DNA of 64,000 nucleotides from Alteromonas australica (lineage in GTDB: Bacteria; Pseudomonadota; Gammaproteobacteria; Enterobacterales; Alteromonadaceae). Positions 54,816 through 63,420 of the stretch are shown piece after piece (the first letter of the stretch is position 1; each line of letters starts with the position of its first letter). The position numbers and the translations under genes are program-made. The notes beneath the pieces are model-generated. The model did no database searches. It was not told where the DNA came from and worked only from the letters and a program-made list of their open reading frames with translations. The stretch lies in the NCBI RefSeq assembly GCF_000730385.1, contig NZ_CP008849.1, positions 3,286,001 through 3,350,000 on the forward strand, read 5' to 3'.

Positions 54816-57734
54816 ATGAAAAACGTCACACACACGATTGGATCATTACTTACTACGCGTAAATTAATTGCTAGTAGCATTTCTACTATTTTGCTTACAG
54901 GTGCTTGCTTTGCCTCTGCCCCCGTATTCGCTCAGGAAGAGATGACAGAAGAAGAAAAGAAAGCTAAAGAGGAAGTTACCGAAATCATCGAAGTCTATGG
55001 CATGCGTTCAAGTTTAAGAAGCGCTATCGATAGAAAAAAGGAAGCAGGCACAGCAACCGATTCTATTGTTGCTGAAGACATCAGTGAATTTCCGGATAAA
55101 AACATCGGCGAAGCTCTACAGCGTGTAACAGGTGTTCAATTAGGGCGTGAGTTTGGTGAAGGGACTGCAGTCAGTATTCGTGGTGTTGAACCACAGTTAG
55201 TGAATGTAGAGATAAATGGCGTTCAAGCTATTGGGGCCTCAGATCCCTTTGCAAGCTCAGGTCGCTCAGTCGATTTTGCCAGTATGTCCTCGGAGTTGGT
55301 CAAGGCATTGGATGTTATCAAAGGTTCTGAAGCCCGATTAACAGAAGGTGGTATTGGTGGAACCATTAAAGTTATTACTCGTAAGCCTAACGATTTTAAA
55401 GAAAATTTCTTACAAGTTAGTGCTGAAAACCAGTACAACGATTTAACTGAAATCCATAATCAAAAATACAATTTCACCGGTGTATACAAATTTGATAAAG
55501 ATATTGGAGCAATGCTCAATGTTACCATGGGCGATAGAGCAACCGCTTTTCATGCATTAAGAAACACAGAGTGGGTAAGGCAAGCCGACTATGATGGCTC
55601 CGCTGAAAAGACCTTTGTCGATGAAAGCTATGCCGATATCAATGATGTAGCTAATTGCCCTGACTCTGCGTGTGAAGAACAGTGGTACGACTTTAGAGCC
55701 CGTATTCCACGTAACAGCGTGTGGTCTAGGGATGAAGATAGAATTAGCGCGAATGCTATGTTCCAGTATCGATTAAGTGAAGATTTATCTACCCACTTCG
55801 GCGTAACTTATACTGAGCGAGACTTCGTACAAGTCGATTCTAACCTTCAACTTGAAGTGCCAAGCGAAAGCCATTTATATGAAGACAGTTTTACTGTGGG
55901 TGAAAACCATAATGCATCTTCATTTCTTACAAGAGATGCCACTGTAGTAAATAGAAGCATCTATAACGATTGGAACCTAAAAACAGAAATTTATGATGCT
56001 GGGTTCGATTTTAATAATGGTGTTTTTGCCCTAGAGGGTGTACTTGGTTATACCAAACAAACGCAGAGCATTTATCAGATTGAATCTCGCGTGAATGCCA
56101 ATCGAGTTGAAAATGTTTTAGTTGAATTCGCCGATAATGGTGCCCCCATTTACGATTTAAACACGGGCAACAACCGTGCAGATGCAACACAAGGCTTCGA
56201 TGCCAACAGTGCCGATTCATATTGGTTCTATTCTCGAGTATATGACAAGCCAATTGCTCAAGAAAATGATCAACTATCAGCAAAACTTGATTATACCTAT
56301 TACATGTCAGAAGGTTTCTTTGAAAAGTTTCGAGCAGGTGTACGCATAAGCTCTGAATATCAAGATCATGAGCAATTAGACCGTCGTATTACTCGTATTG
56401 CAGGAAATGAATACGGTGGCAATGAATGGTCATTAGATGACCAAGCCGGTCTCATCAACAATAATTCTTATACCATCGACAACTACTTTGGTAACTATGA
56501 CCCTGGTGTACCGGTTATCGATAGCTGGTTAGCACTTGATCCTCTCGACTTCTACAATGGTTTCATGAACTATCATGCGGACAATATTTCTGACGCCGAA
56601 AAACAGTTTGCCCAAGCCTCTTTCTATGAAGTTGAGATGGACGCTCAAGCGATTTATTTTCAAGCGGACTTCATTTCCGAAATAGGCGATGTTCCTTACT
56701 GGGGTAATGCAGGTGTACGTTACGTTCGTACGCAAGTTGATACTACTGGTAACGCTATTGTTCAAGTTCAAGTCGATGTAGTGGAAGGGGATGCAGAGCA
56801 AGGCAATATGATTGACCCTGATCACCCAGAAGCGTTCAATGATCAAGCTACGCTATCAAATGACTATAGTGAAGTATTACCCAGCATTAACTTAAATTTT
56901 GGGTTAATACCTGATGAACTTATTCTTTACTTTGGTGCAGCGAAAGTGATGGCTCACCCTAAAGCGAAAGATTTAAACATTTCGGCCAGTTGTACATTAC
57001 GCTTAGATACGCTTTCTGCCCAAGAGGGTCGACCGAATACGTGCTCGGCCGGTAACCCTCGCCTGAAACCATACGTAGCAAATCAGATGGACGTAGCGCT
57101 TAATTGGTATCCAAATGAAGATTCAATGCTTTCTGGAGCATATTTCGCTAAGAAAATGGACAGCTGGATATTAAATGCTATTGAAACCTACGACCAAGAC
57201 TTTTTCGGCGACGGCAACCTCTATGATGTCAGACAAAAAGTAAATGGCAGCGGTGTATCAACACAGGGATTTGAAGTTGCAGGCTCCACCTTCTTCTCTA
57301 TGCTCCCTGCACCATTCAACAATATGGGTGTAAACGCCAACTACACATATATGACATCTGAAGATGTTGGTCTGTTTAATCAGCTTACGGGAGAAGAGCT
57401 TGATTTCCCTTCTCAGTCGAAAAACAGTTACAACCTAACGTGGTTCTATGAAACGCCTCAGATGAGCGTGAAGTTCGCCTATAACTATAGAGATAGCTAT
57501 CTGTTAGCACCAACAGACCGAGGCGGAAACCCAGTTTATGTAGACGATGCAGGCTTCCTTGATGCCAAAATAGTTTATCGTCCCCAGGACGGGTTCTTTA
57601 AAGACTTCAAGTTCCACTTTGATGTTCGTAATTTACTGAAAGAAGGCAATATATATGTGAATGGACCCGGCCGTATAAGTGACATACGCTACTCTGGTAG
57701 AGAGTTCTCTCTAGGCTTTACCTATAAGATGTAA
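54816..57734 (+). CDS. Large TonB-dependent receptor for RG-I oligosaccharides (predicted)
   Basis: A 972-residue outer-membrane receptor. Signal peptide to about SAPVFAQ (residue 41), then the plug with EIIEVYGMRSSLRSAIDRKKEAGTATDSIVAEDISEFPDKNIGEALQRVTGVQ (in part), which is the signature of the carbohydrate-specific receptors found in Alteromonas, Xanthomonas and Caulobacter. The barrel ends in FSLGFTYKM. The substrate is inferred from the neighbours (acetylesterase, PL11 lyase). It is preceded by GAGG and followed by a terminator. Confidence 0.85.
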   Translation: MKNVTHTIGSLLTTRKLIASSISTILLTGACFASAPVFAQEEMTEEEKKAKEEVTEIIEVYGMRSSLRSAIDRKKEAGTATDSIVAEDISEFPDKNIGEALQRVTGVQLGREFGEGTAVSIRGVEPQLVNVEINGVQAIGASDPFASSGRSVDFASMSSELVKALDVIKGSEARLTEGGIGGTIKVITRKPNDFKENFLQVSAENQYNDLTEIHNQKYNFTGVYKFDKDIGAMLNVTMGDRATAFHALRNTEWVRQADYDGSAEKTFVDESYADINDVANCPDSACEEQWYDFRARIPRNSVWSRDEDRISANAMFQYRLSEDLSTHFGVTYTERDFVQVDSNLQLEVPSESHLYEDSFTVGENHNASSFLTRDATVVNRSIYNDWNLKTEIYDAGFDFNNGVFALEGVLGYTKQTQSIYQIESRVNANRVENVLVEFADNGAPIYDLNTGNNRADATQGFDANSADSYWFYSRVYDKPIAQENDQLSAKLDYTYYMSEGFFEKFRAGVRISSEYQDHEQLDRRITRIAGNEYGGNEWSLDDQAGLINNNSYTIDNYFGNYDPGVPVIDSWLALDPLDFYNGFMNYHADNISDAEKQFAQASFYEVEMDAQAIYFQADFISEIGDVPYWGNAGVRYVRTQVDTTGNAIVQVQVDVVEGDAEQGNMIDPDHPEAFNDQATLSNDYSEVLPSINLNFGLIPDELILYFGAAKVMAHPKAKDLNISASCTLRLDTLSAQEGRPNTCSAGNPRLKPYVANQMDVALNWYPNEDSMLSGAYFAKKMDSWILNAIETYDQDFFGDGNLYDVRQKVNGSGVSTQGFEVAGSTFFSMLPAPFNNMGVNANYTYMTSEDVGLFNQLTGEELDFPSQSKNSYNLTWFYETPQMSVKFAYNYRDSYLLAPTDRGGNPVYVDDAGFLDAKIVYRPQDGFFKDFKFHFDVRNLLKEGNIYVNGPGRISDIRYSGREFSLGFTYKM

Positions 57735-57752
57735 GTGAAATAGTATAATGAG

Positions 57753-57778
57753 AAGGGGGCGACATGCTCCCTTTTTTT
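57753..57778 (+). terminator. Rho-independent terminator of the receptor gene
   Basis: AAGGGGGC (57753-57760) pairs with GCTCCCTT (57766-57773), with one G-U and a GACAT loop, followed by a run of T. It is 18 bp after the receptor stop. Confidence 0.85.
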
Positions 57779-58082
57779 CATGGTTAAATAAGCCCCCTAA
57801 ACAGGTTTAAAGCACCTAGAATGACATACATTCTTTCACGTATACCCTCAACACGGTAACGTCTCGCTGCGCGCTACTTTATTGCTCTATTACCAAATAG
57901 GATGCGGATAAACGCCAACTAACCTTGCTTGTGAGCTGCCAATTTTCCTCCCGCAATGCCCTCAGTTTGATGGCTGCGAGCTAAAGAGTGTTGACTATAA
58001 GATGAATAGATTTGATAACAATGCTCAGCCCATTGGGGCTAAGCATGAGTGGTTTACTGAAGGAACTGTAGTAAATACGGTG
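57779..58082. other. Intergenic region between convergent receptor and DhuI-like genes
   Basis: About 300 bp. It holds an imperfect hairpin ATGCT-c-AGCCC / GGGCT-a-AGCAT with an ATTG loop (58021-58046), which may end the leftward isomerase transcript although the T-run is poor. No gene is seen. Confidence 0.45.
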
Positions 58083-58721
58083 TTATGCCAACAATGATTT
58101 AACGTAGTCTTTAATAGAGTCATCCTGACCGTGATTAAATAAGCACTGTTGAAAACGCTCGCCTGAAACGGCAGCTTTCACCAATTCTTGATCCATCTTC
58201 TTAAGAGAATCCACATAGCTTTCAGGCGCTAGCGCGCTTTTTAATTCTGCTAGAATACCGGCATTTCTAACTTGTGGTTCTTTACGCTCAACTGGGTAGC
58301 CCGCACCGCGTTCCCCGGTAAGCGCTTTTTCAAAAATATAGCGTGCATTTAGCTCCGCTCCCCAACCAAAGCCTTTAGCGAAAGGTAGCGCTAGCGCGTT
58401 ACCATTATTGACTTGGTTAAACAAAAACGCATCTGATGGGTCAATACAGTATCCACAGAACACGCCAGGATGGGCATTTAAAGACATCATTGCCCCTTGC
58501 CCCGTACCACATCCAGATATAACAAAGTCCACGGCTTTCGCATTAAGCAATATAGCCCCCATGATACCTAAGTGAACGTACGTAAGGTGATGATCAGCTT
58601 CACTGTTCATGCCTACGTTGAAAACATCATGCCCGAGAGCATCTGCTACGGACGTAAGTTCATTAAGAATAATAGGGTTTTTAGCCGCTTGGCTGTTTTC
58701 CATCATCAACGCTATTTTCAT
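58083..58721 (-). CDS. RpiB/LacAB-fold sugar isomerase, DhuI-like
   Basis: A 212-residue protein with MKIALMMENSQAAKN at the start and ISGCGTGQGAMMSLN as the active-site loop, then PFAKGFGWGAELNARYIFEKAL. This long form (RpiB itself is about 150 residues) matches the DhuI type as I remember it, a ketol-isomerase that converts 4-deoxy-L-threo-5-hexosulose uronate, replacing KduI. That substrate is exactly what arises from the unsaturated galacturonate left by an RG lyase. The neighbouring PL11 gene supports this. The name by function is inference. Confidence 0.7.
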   Translation of the reverse strand: MKIALMMENSQAAKNPIILNELTSVADALGHDVFNVGMNSEADHHLTYVHLGIMGAILLNAKAVDFVISGCGTGQGAMMSLNAHPGVFCGYCIDPSDAFLFNQVNNGNALALPFAKGFGWGAELNARYIFEKALTGERGAGYPVERKEPQVRNAGILAELKSALAPESYVDSLKKMDQELVKAAVSGERFQQCLFNHGQDDSIKDYVKSLLA

Positions 58722-58823
58722 GAATACTCCTAACTTAAACTGAGATTAACACGTAAGATTTGCGTTACCTTATCACGATAGTGAAATAGCACTCACGCTG
58801 TAGCACCAACTAAAACAACTAAG

Positions 58824-58843
58824 TTTCAAATGTGAAATTTCAC
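58824..58843. promoter_or_regulatory. Putative RG-I locus operator, site 3
   Basis: TTTCAAATGTGAAA (58824-58837) matches the consensus of the other two sites. It overlaps a perfect 12-bp palindrome, GTGAAATTTCAC (58832-58843). It lies about 100 bp upstream of the DhuI-like gene. Confidence 0.45.
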
Positions 58844-58892
58844 TATAGTTTTCGGCGGTTTTCAGTGGCGTTCTAAATAACGGAAATCAATA

Positions 58893-60767
58893 CTACTGAG
58901 AAGGTGAAAGCGAAAAACTAGGCTGTGGCGGCTGATTGTAACCAACATTTTGCCACGCGATAGCCGTTCTATATTGTCTGTTGGCCATAAAGCTTGAACG
59001 CTTATATTGGGTAGGTAAAGTGGTAGAAAATAACCTTAGTGACCTGCTGTCTTTAGTCCGCCATATCACCTCTTCGCGCCAATCTCCGAGTATATCTGCG
59101 ACCAATCCGGGAGTGGCTTTTGTACCGTTGTTGGAGGCTATGTCATATTCGCTCCCGTCCATTAGGGTCACGGTTTTCTCTTTTTCGTAATCCCACTTAG
59201 AGATGCGAGTATCATCTAATAGCTCACGCGTAAGGTCACCGTCCCACCATATCGCAAAATTCACTGAATCAGGTTTGGCAGACGTTATGACTTCACCGTT
59301 TGCAGCAATAAGGCCGCCTTTTGATGCCCAGCTTTCCATTCCTGCAAACCTTGGATCTATGTCCGCAGTAACACCTCGCCCTACGTCAGTATTGTCTCCT
59401 GGGTGGGACCAAATGATCTCTCCTGTTCCGGCATCATGAAGTTCAATTGCGTGTTGCGCACCTCTTTTTGTATAAGCGCTTGGCGTTTCATGCACCATAA
59501 ATACTTCTAGGCCAGGTCGTTCAACAATGACATCCGCGAGATGTAACGCGTCACCGTGTCCGAGCGCCGTGCTATACAGCAGTTGACCGTCGTTATCTAT
59601 TGTCGCGCCACCAAATATAATTTCATCATTTCCGTCCCCGTCTACATCGCCAACGCTCAAACTATGAGCGCCTTGCCCTGCACCAAGCGCGCTCTGGGAG
59701 TCTTTAGAGGAGTCAAATAGCCATTGCATAGAAATGCTTGTGCCTGTCCAATGAAACGCGGCAATCACTGCACGGGTGTAATACCCTCTCGTAAAAATCA
59801 TACTGGGGGTTGCACCGTCGAGATAGGCAACACCCGCTAAAAAACGATCTACGCGATTACCATAGGCGTCCCCCCAAGCACTCACCTTTCCTCGCTCAGG
59901 AATATAATTAACTGTATCCAGCGCTTCACCCGTTAGACCGTCAAAAACCGTCAAATACTCAGCGCCATCCAATACATACCCCTTACTATTTCGATAATCG
60001 CGCGTAGCATCTCCTATCACATTTCCTCGGCCATCTACCGTTCCATCAGCGGTCTTCATCGCCACTTCGGCTCTACCATTATTGTCAAAATCGTAAGCAA
60101 TAAACTGCGTATAATGTGCGCCCGAGCGAATATTCGTACCAAGATCAATACGCCATAACTTTTCGCCCGTCATGGTGTATGCATCTATATATGTTTTACC
60201 TGTAAACCCTGCTTGAGAATTATCTTTTGCATTGCTGGGGTACCATTTAACCAGTATCTCGTAACTGCCGTCTCCGGTTAAGTCGGCCACAGAAAGGTCG
60301 TTAGCACTATAGCTATACACTTCGTTATTCACTTCGGCATCTTCAGGCTTGTCTAATGGTATGTCTAAATAAAGCTCCTTCCAGGGTAAGGTTCCTGCTC
60401 CCATAGATGGAGACGGCCGTATGCCTTCGTCGGTGGATAGAAGAACATAATAGCTATCTGTAGGCTTGCCTTGCTTATCAACAAAAAACGTCGGTGCGTT
60501 AAATTCAAGCGTTGCTATTTTTTCGTGGTTGCGAAAGAGATTATAATGCCCTTGAGTGGCCGCTTCAGATTCGGCTCGCCAACTAAGTATAACGCTATTT
60601 GGGGTAGCAATTGCCACTAGACCTTGCGCCATTGAACCTGCTGAAACAGCAGGTGTGCGCCATTTTGATGTTGATGTATCCTTCATCATTTGGTAGCGGC
60701 ATCCAAACACAACAAAATTTAAAATCACCACTGCCACTGCGATACGAAACAACACCTTTTTTTTCAT
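58893..60767 (-). CDS. Rhamnogalacturonan lyase, PL11 family (lipoprotein)
   Basis: A 624-residue enzyme with a lipobox FVVFGC (Cys23), so it is probably surface- or outer-membrane-anchored. The N-terminal FN3-like part is followed by an eight-bladed propeller with repeated calcium-binding motifs such as VADLTGDGSYEILVKWYP, DFDNNGRAEVAMKTADG and VGDVDGDGNDEIIFGG. These are characteristic of PL11. It cuts the alternating rhamnose-galacturonate backbone by beta-elimination. It follows the LldD-like gene on the same strand after 66 bp. Confidence 0.92.
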   Translation of the reverse strand: MKKKVLFRIAVAVVILNFVVFGCRYQMMKDTSTSKWRTPAVSAGSMAQGLVAIATPNSVILSWRAESEAATQGHYNLFRNHEKIATLEFNAPTFFVDKQGKPTDSYYVLLSTDEGIRPSPSMGAGTLPWKELYLDIPLDKPEDAEVNNEVYSYSANDLSVADLTGDGSYEILVKWYPSNAKDNSQAGFTGKTYIDAYTMTGEKLWRIDLGTNIRSGAHYTQFIAYDFDNNGRAEVAMKTADGTVDGRGNVIGDATRDYRNSKGYVLDGAEYLTVFDGLTGEALDTVNYIPERGKVSAWGDAYGNRVDRFLAGVAYLDGATPSMIFTRGYYTRAVIAAFHWTGTSISMQWLFDSSKDSQSALGAGQGAHSLSVGDVDGDGNDEIIFGGATIDNDGQLLYSTALGHGDALHLADVIVERPGLEVFMVHETPSAYTKRGAQHAIELHDAGTGEIIWSHPGDNTDVGRGVTADIDPRFAGMESWASKGGLIAANGEVITSAKPDSVNFAIWWDGDLTRELLDDTRISKWDYEKEKTVTLMDGSEYDIASNNGTKATPGLVADILGDWREEVIWRTKDSRSLRLFSTTLPTQYKRSSFMANRQYRTAIAWQNVGYNQPPQPSFSLSPSQ

Positions 60768-60833
60768 CTTTATTCCTGTTCGACTATTTTAGCGTACTAC
60801 GGTTAAATTCACTGTGTGAAGAAACGTTTGGAA

Positions 60834-61979
60834 TTAACGGAAGCGAATATGATCGCGATTTAACTGGTCAATACTGCTACATCCCATCAGTCGCATGTCT
60901 CGCTCAATTTCAGCCACCATTAACGCCATAGCACGCTCTACCCCTTTTTCCCCAGCAGCCGCCAGAGCATAAAGATAATACCGGCCAAGACCGACGGCCT
61001 TTGCGCCAAGGGCTAAAGCTTTCAACACATGCGTCCCCCTTTGGATACCACTATCAAAAATCACGTCGATGTGCTCGCCTACCGCATCCACTATCTCAGC
61101 GAGTTGGTCAAACGAACTTCTTGAACCATCAAGTTGCCTACCACCGTGATTAGAAATAACAATGCCCGTACAGCCTATATCAACAGCACGCTTGGCATCC
61201 TCTACACTCATAATTCCTTTAAGACAAAATTGACCACCCCAAAACTTAACCATCTCAGCTACATCGTTCCAATTCATTGATGGGTCTAACATGTTGGTAA
61301 AATAGTCGCCTATCGAACTTGTTCCGCCTCCCATATTGATGTGTGCATCCAATTGAGGCAGAGAAAACTTTTCATGCGTGACATAATTGATGCCCCAAGC
61401 GGGCTTTGAGACAAATTGCCAAAGACCAGCAGCATTCAATTTAAACGGAATTGAAAACCCAGTACGTAGGTCGCGCTCTCGATTGCCCCCAGTTATGGAG
61501 TCAACGGTCAACATCATTACTTCAATGCCCGATGCTTTAGCCCGCTCCATCATTGCTTGGTTTAAGCCACGATCTTTGTGAAAGTAAAATTGATAAACTT
61601 GTGGTGTATTAAACTGCTTCGCTATTTCCTCCATACTCACAGTACCTAATGAAGATACCCCAAACATGGTGCCGTACTTTTCTGCTACCGACGCAACCGC
61701 CCTTTCCCCCTGATGATGAAAAAGCCGTTGAAGTGCTGTGGGTGAAAGATAGACGGGTAATTGCAGCTTCTGCCCCATTACCGTTACACTCAAATCAACG
61801 TCTTTTACGCCGGTGAGTACATTTGGCACCAAGTCACATTCATTGAAAGCACTGGAGTTACGTTTTAACGTGGTTTCATCGTCTGCGCCCCCATCAATGT
61901 AATTAAATATAGGGCCCGGTAACTTGTTTTGTGCCAGCTTTCTGAAATCGTGAAAGTTGTGGCAATGACTCAACTTCAT
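60834..61979 (-). CDS. lldD: FMN-dependent L-lactate dehydrogenase (alpha-hydroxy-acid oxidase family)
   Basis: A 381-residue flavoenzyme. GADDETTLKRNSSAF, LSPTALQRLFHHQGERA and VISNHGGRQLDGSRSS, which contains the catalytic His and an Arg, are the family motifs. It oxidises L-lactate to pyruvate. Its place between rhaI and the lyase suggests it consumes the L-lactate made when the RhaD-linked dehydrogenase oxidises lactaldehyde. Other 2-hydroxy acids cannot be excluded. Confidence 0.85.
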   Translation of the reverse strand: MKLSHCHNFHDFRKLAQNKLPGPIFNYIDGGADDETTLKRNSSAFNECDLVPNVLTGVKDVDLSVTVMGQKLQLPVYLSPTALQRLFHHQGERAVASVAEKYGTMFGVSSLGTVSMEEIAKQFNTPQVYQFYFHKDRGLNQAMMERAKASGIEVMMLTVDSITGGNRERDLRTGFSIPFKLNAAGLWQFVSKPAWGINYVTHEKFSLPQLDAHINMGGGTSSIGDYFTNMLDPSMNWNDVAEMVKFWGGQFCLKGIMSVEDAKRAVDIGCTGIVISNHGGRQLDGSRSSFDQLAEIVDAVGEHIDVIFDSGIQRGTHVLKALALGAKAVGLGRYYLYALAAAGEKGVERAMALMVAEIERDMRLMGCSSIDQLNRDHIRFR

Positions 61980-62017
61980 AAGAACTCCGTCCTCAATAAT
62001 CAGGAATAAGACGAAAG

Positions 62018-62037
62018 CAGCCCGCTTAAACGGGCTG
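62018..62037 (-). terminator. Hairpin downstream of rhaI
   Basis: CAGCCCG (62018-62024) and CGGGCTG (62031-62037) form a perfect 7-bp stem with a 6-nt loop, about 80 bp after the rhaI stop. The T-run on the minus strand is poor, so it may be a weak terminator or a processing or stability hairpin within the transcript. Confidence 0.4.
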
Positions 62038-62114
62038 AAAATTAACGATAAAACACACCTACGCTGATAACACTACTCGCCACCAACAGTGCATATATAA
62101 GTAAAAGACCCTTG

Positions 62115-63410
62115 TTACACGATTCCAGAGCCCGTTGCATTCGGATCTCGTGGGCGTTCTTTTGCCATATTCTCCCGGTAGTTAGATTTACGATAAACCG
62201 CCAGTGGATCTATTGCCGCCCCTTTTCGCAATCGAGCCATTGCTAAAATAGGAGACACATCTAAATTAAAGGCATTTTTTAGTTCAAGAGATGCCATCAA
62301 TGCATCGTTTTCATCTTGATAGCCGTAGAGCTTTTCACGGTCGACAATGAGAGCCTTCACATACGAGCGCTGTACTTCAATTGCCGAGTTAATCAAGCTT
62401 TCAGCGGGATCGGTAACATTGTGCGACTGATCTAACATATAAGCCGGACCAAACGCTTCTTGCTGGCGATATTCAGCATCGACAAGCTCATTGAATATTA
62501 AGAACTGCTGGTATGGATGTAGCGAACCACTGTCTAGATCATCATCACCATATTTGCTGTCGTTAAAGTGAAAACCGCCCAGCTTTTTAAACTGAATAAG
62601 TCGGGAAACAATCATTTCTATATTGGTATTGGGCGCATGATGACCTAAATCCACCAGCGATTTGCACTTAGGCCCTAGCTGCATTGCGGCTAGAATATTT
62701 GAACCCCAATCTTGAATAATGGTTGAGTAGAACGCTGGCTCAAACATTTTGTGTTCAATATGCATTTCCCAATCATCAGGCAAGCCTTTATAGATTTCTT
62801 CCATGCTGGCTAAATAACGCTCAAATGCGCGTTGAAAGTGTTGCTGCCCCGGGTGGTTTGAGCCATCACCCACCCACACCGTCAGGCTTTTTGCACCTAG
62901 CTTTTGCCCATATTCAATACAGTCTAAATTGTGGGCAATAGCGAGTTCTCGAGAGGCTTTTTGAGTATTACTCAAACTTCCATATTTATAGGATGCAGTT
63001 TGGCCAGTTTGGTCTTGAAAAGTATTCGAGTTAACTGATACCCACTTTATGCCGTAAGCATCTGCTTTTTCTTTCAGCTCGCTAAAGTCTGACACTTTAT
63101 CCCAAGGAAAATGCGGAGAAACACTGTCAGTACACCCAGAAAGTTCGTTTATTACCGCACAATCTTCGAGTTTTTCCCAAATGTTACGAGGTTCGCCCTC
63201 CCCTGGGAAGCGCGCAAATCTAGTACCCCCCGTCCCGGTTCCCCACGAAGGCACTGCGATTTGAAACTTACCGGCTGCCTGGGTAAGTAATTCTATATCC
63301 ACATCACTACGCGCCAGCTTCTCTCCCAACGCCGCATAGTCTGCGTCCAAGTCGTTTTTCAACAAGTTGTTTTCTTGTTCTAGTAATACTTTATCTATTC
63401 TTCTTAACAT
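62115..63410 (-). CDS. rhaI: L-rhamnose isomerase, RhaI type
   Basis: A 431-residue TIM-barrel isomerase of the Pseudomonas stutzeri type. Metal ligands lie in IEHKMFEPAFY, LVDLGHHAPNTNIE and FHFNDSKYGDDDLDSGSL. It converts L-rhamnose to L-rhamnulose. The ATG at 63410 has GGAG in the right place, within the end of the upstream gene; a longer start at 63458 overlaps that gene and is less likely. Confidence 0.92.
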   Translation of the reverse strand: MLRRIDKVLLEQENNLLKNDLDADYAALGEKLARSDVDIELLTQAAGKFQIAVPSWGTGTGGTRFARFPGEGEPRNIWEKLEDCAVINELSGCTDSVSPHFPWDKVSDFSELKEKADAYGIKWVSVNSNTFQDQTGQTASYKYGSLSNTQKASRELAIAHNLDCIEYGQKLGAKSLTVWVGDGSNHPGQQHFQRAFERYLASMEEIYKGLPDDWEMHIEHKMFEPAFYSTIIQDWGSNILAAMQLGPKCKSLVDLGHHAPNTNIEMIVSRLIQFKKLGGFHFNDSKYGDDDLDSGSLHPYQQFLIFNELVDAEYRQQEAFGPAYMLDQSHNVTDPAESLINSAIEVQRSYVKALIVDREKLYGYQDENDALMASLELKNAFNLDVSPILAMARLRKGAAIDPLAVYRKSNYRENMAKERPRDPNATGSGIV

Positions 63411-63420
63411 GAAGTCGCTC

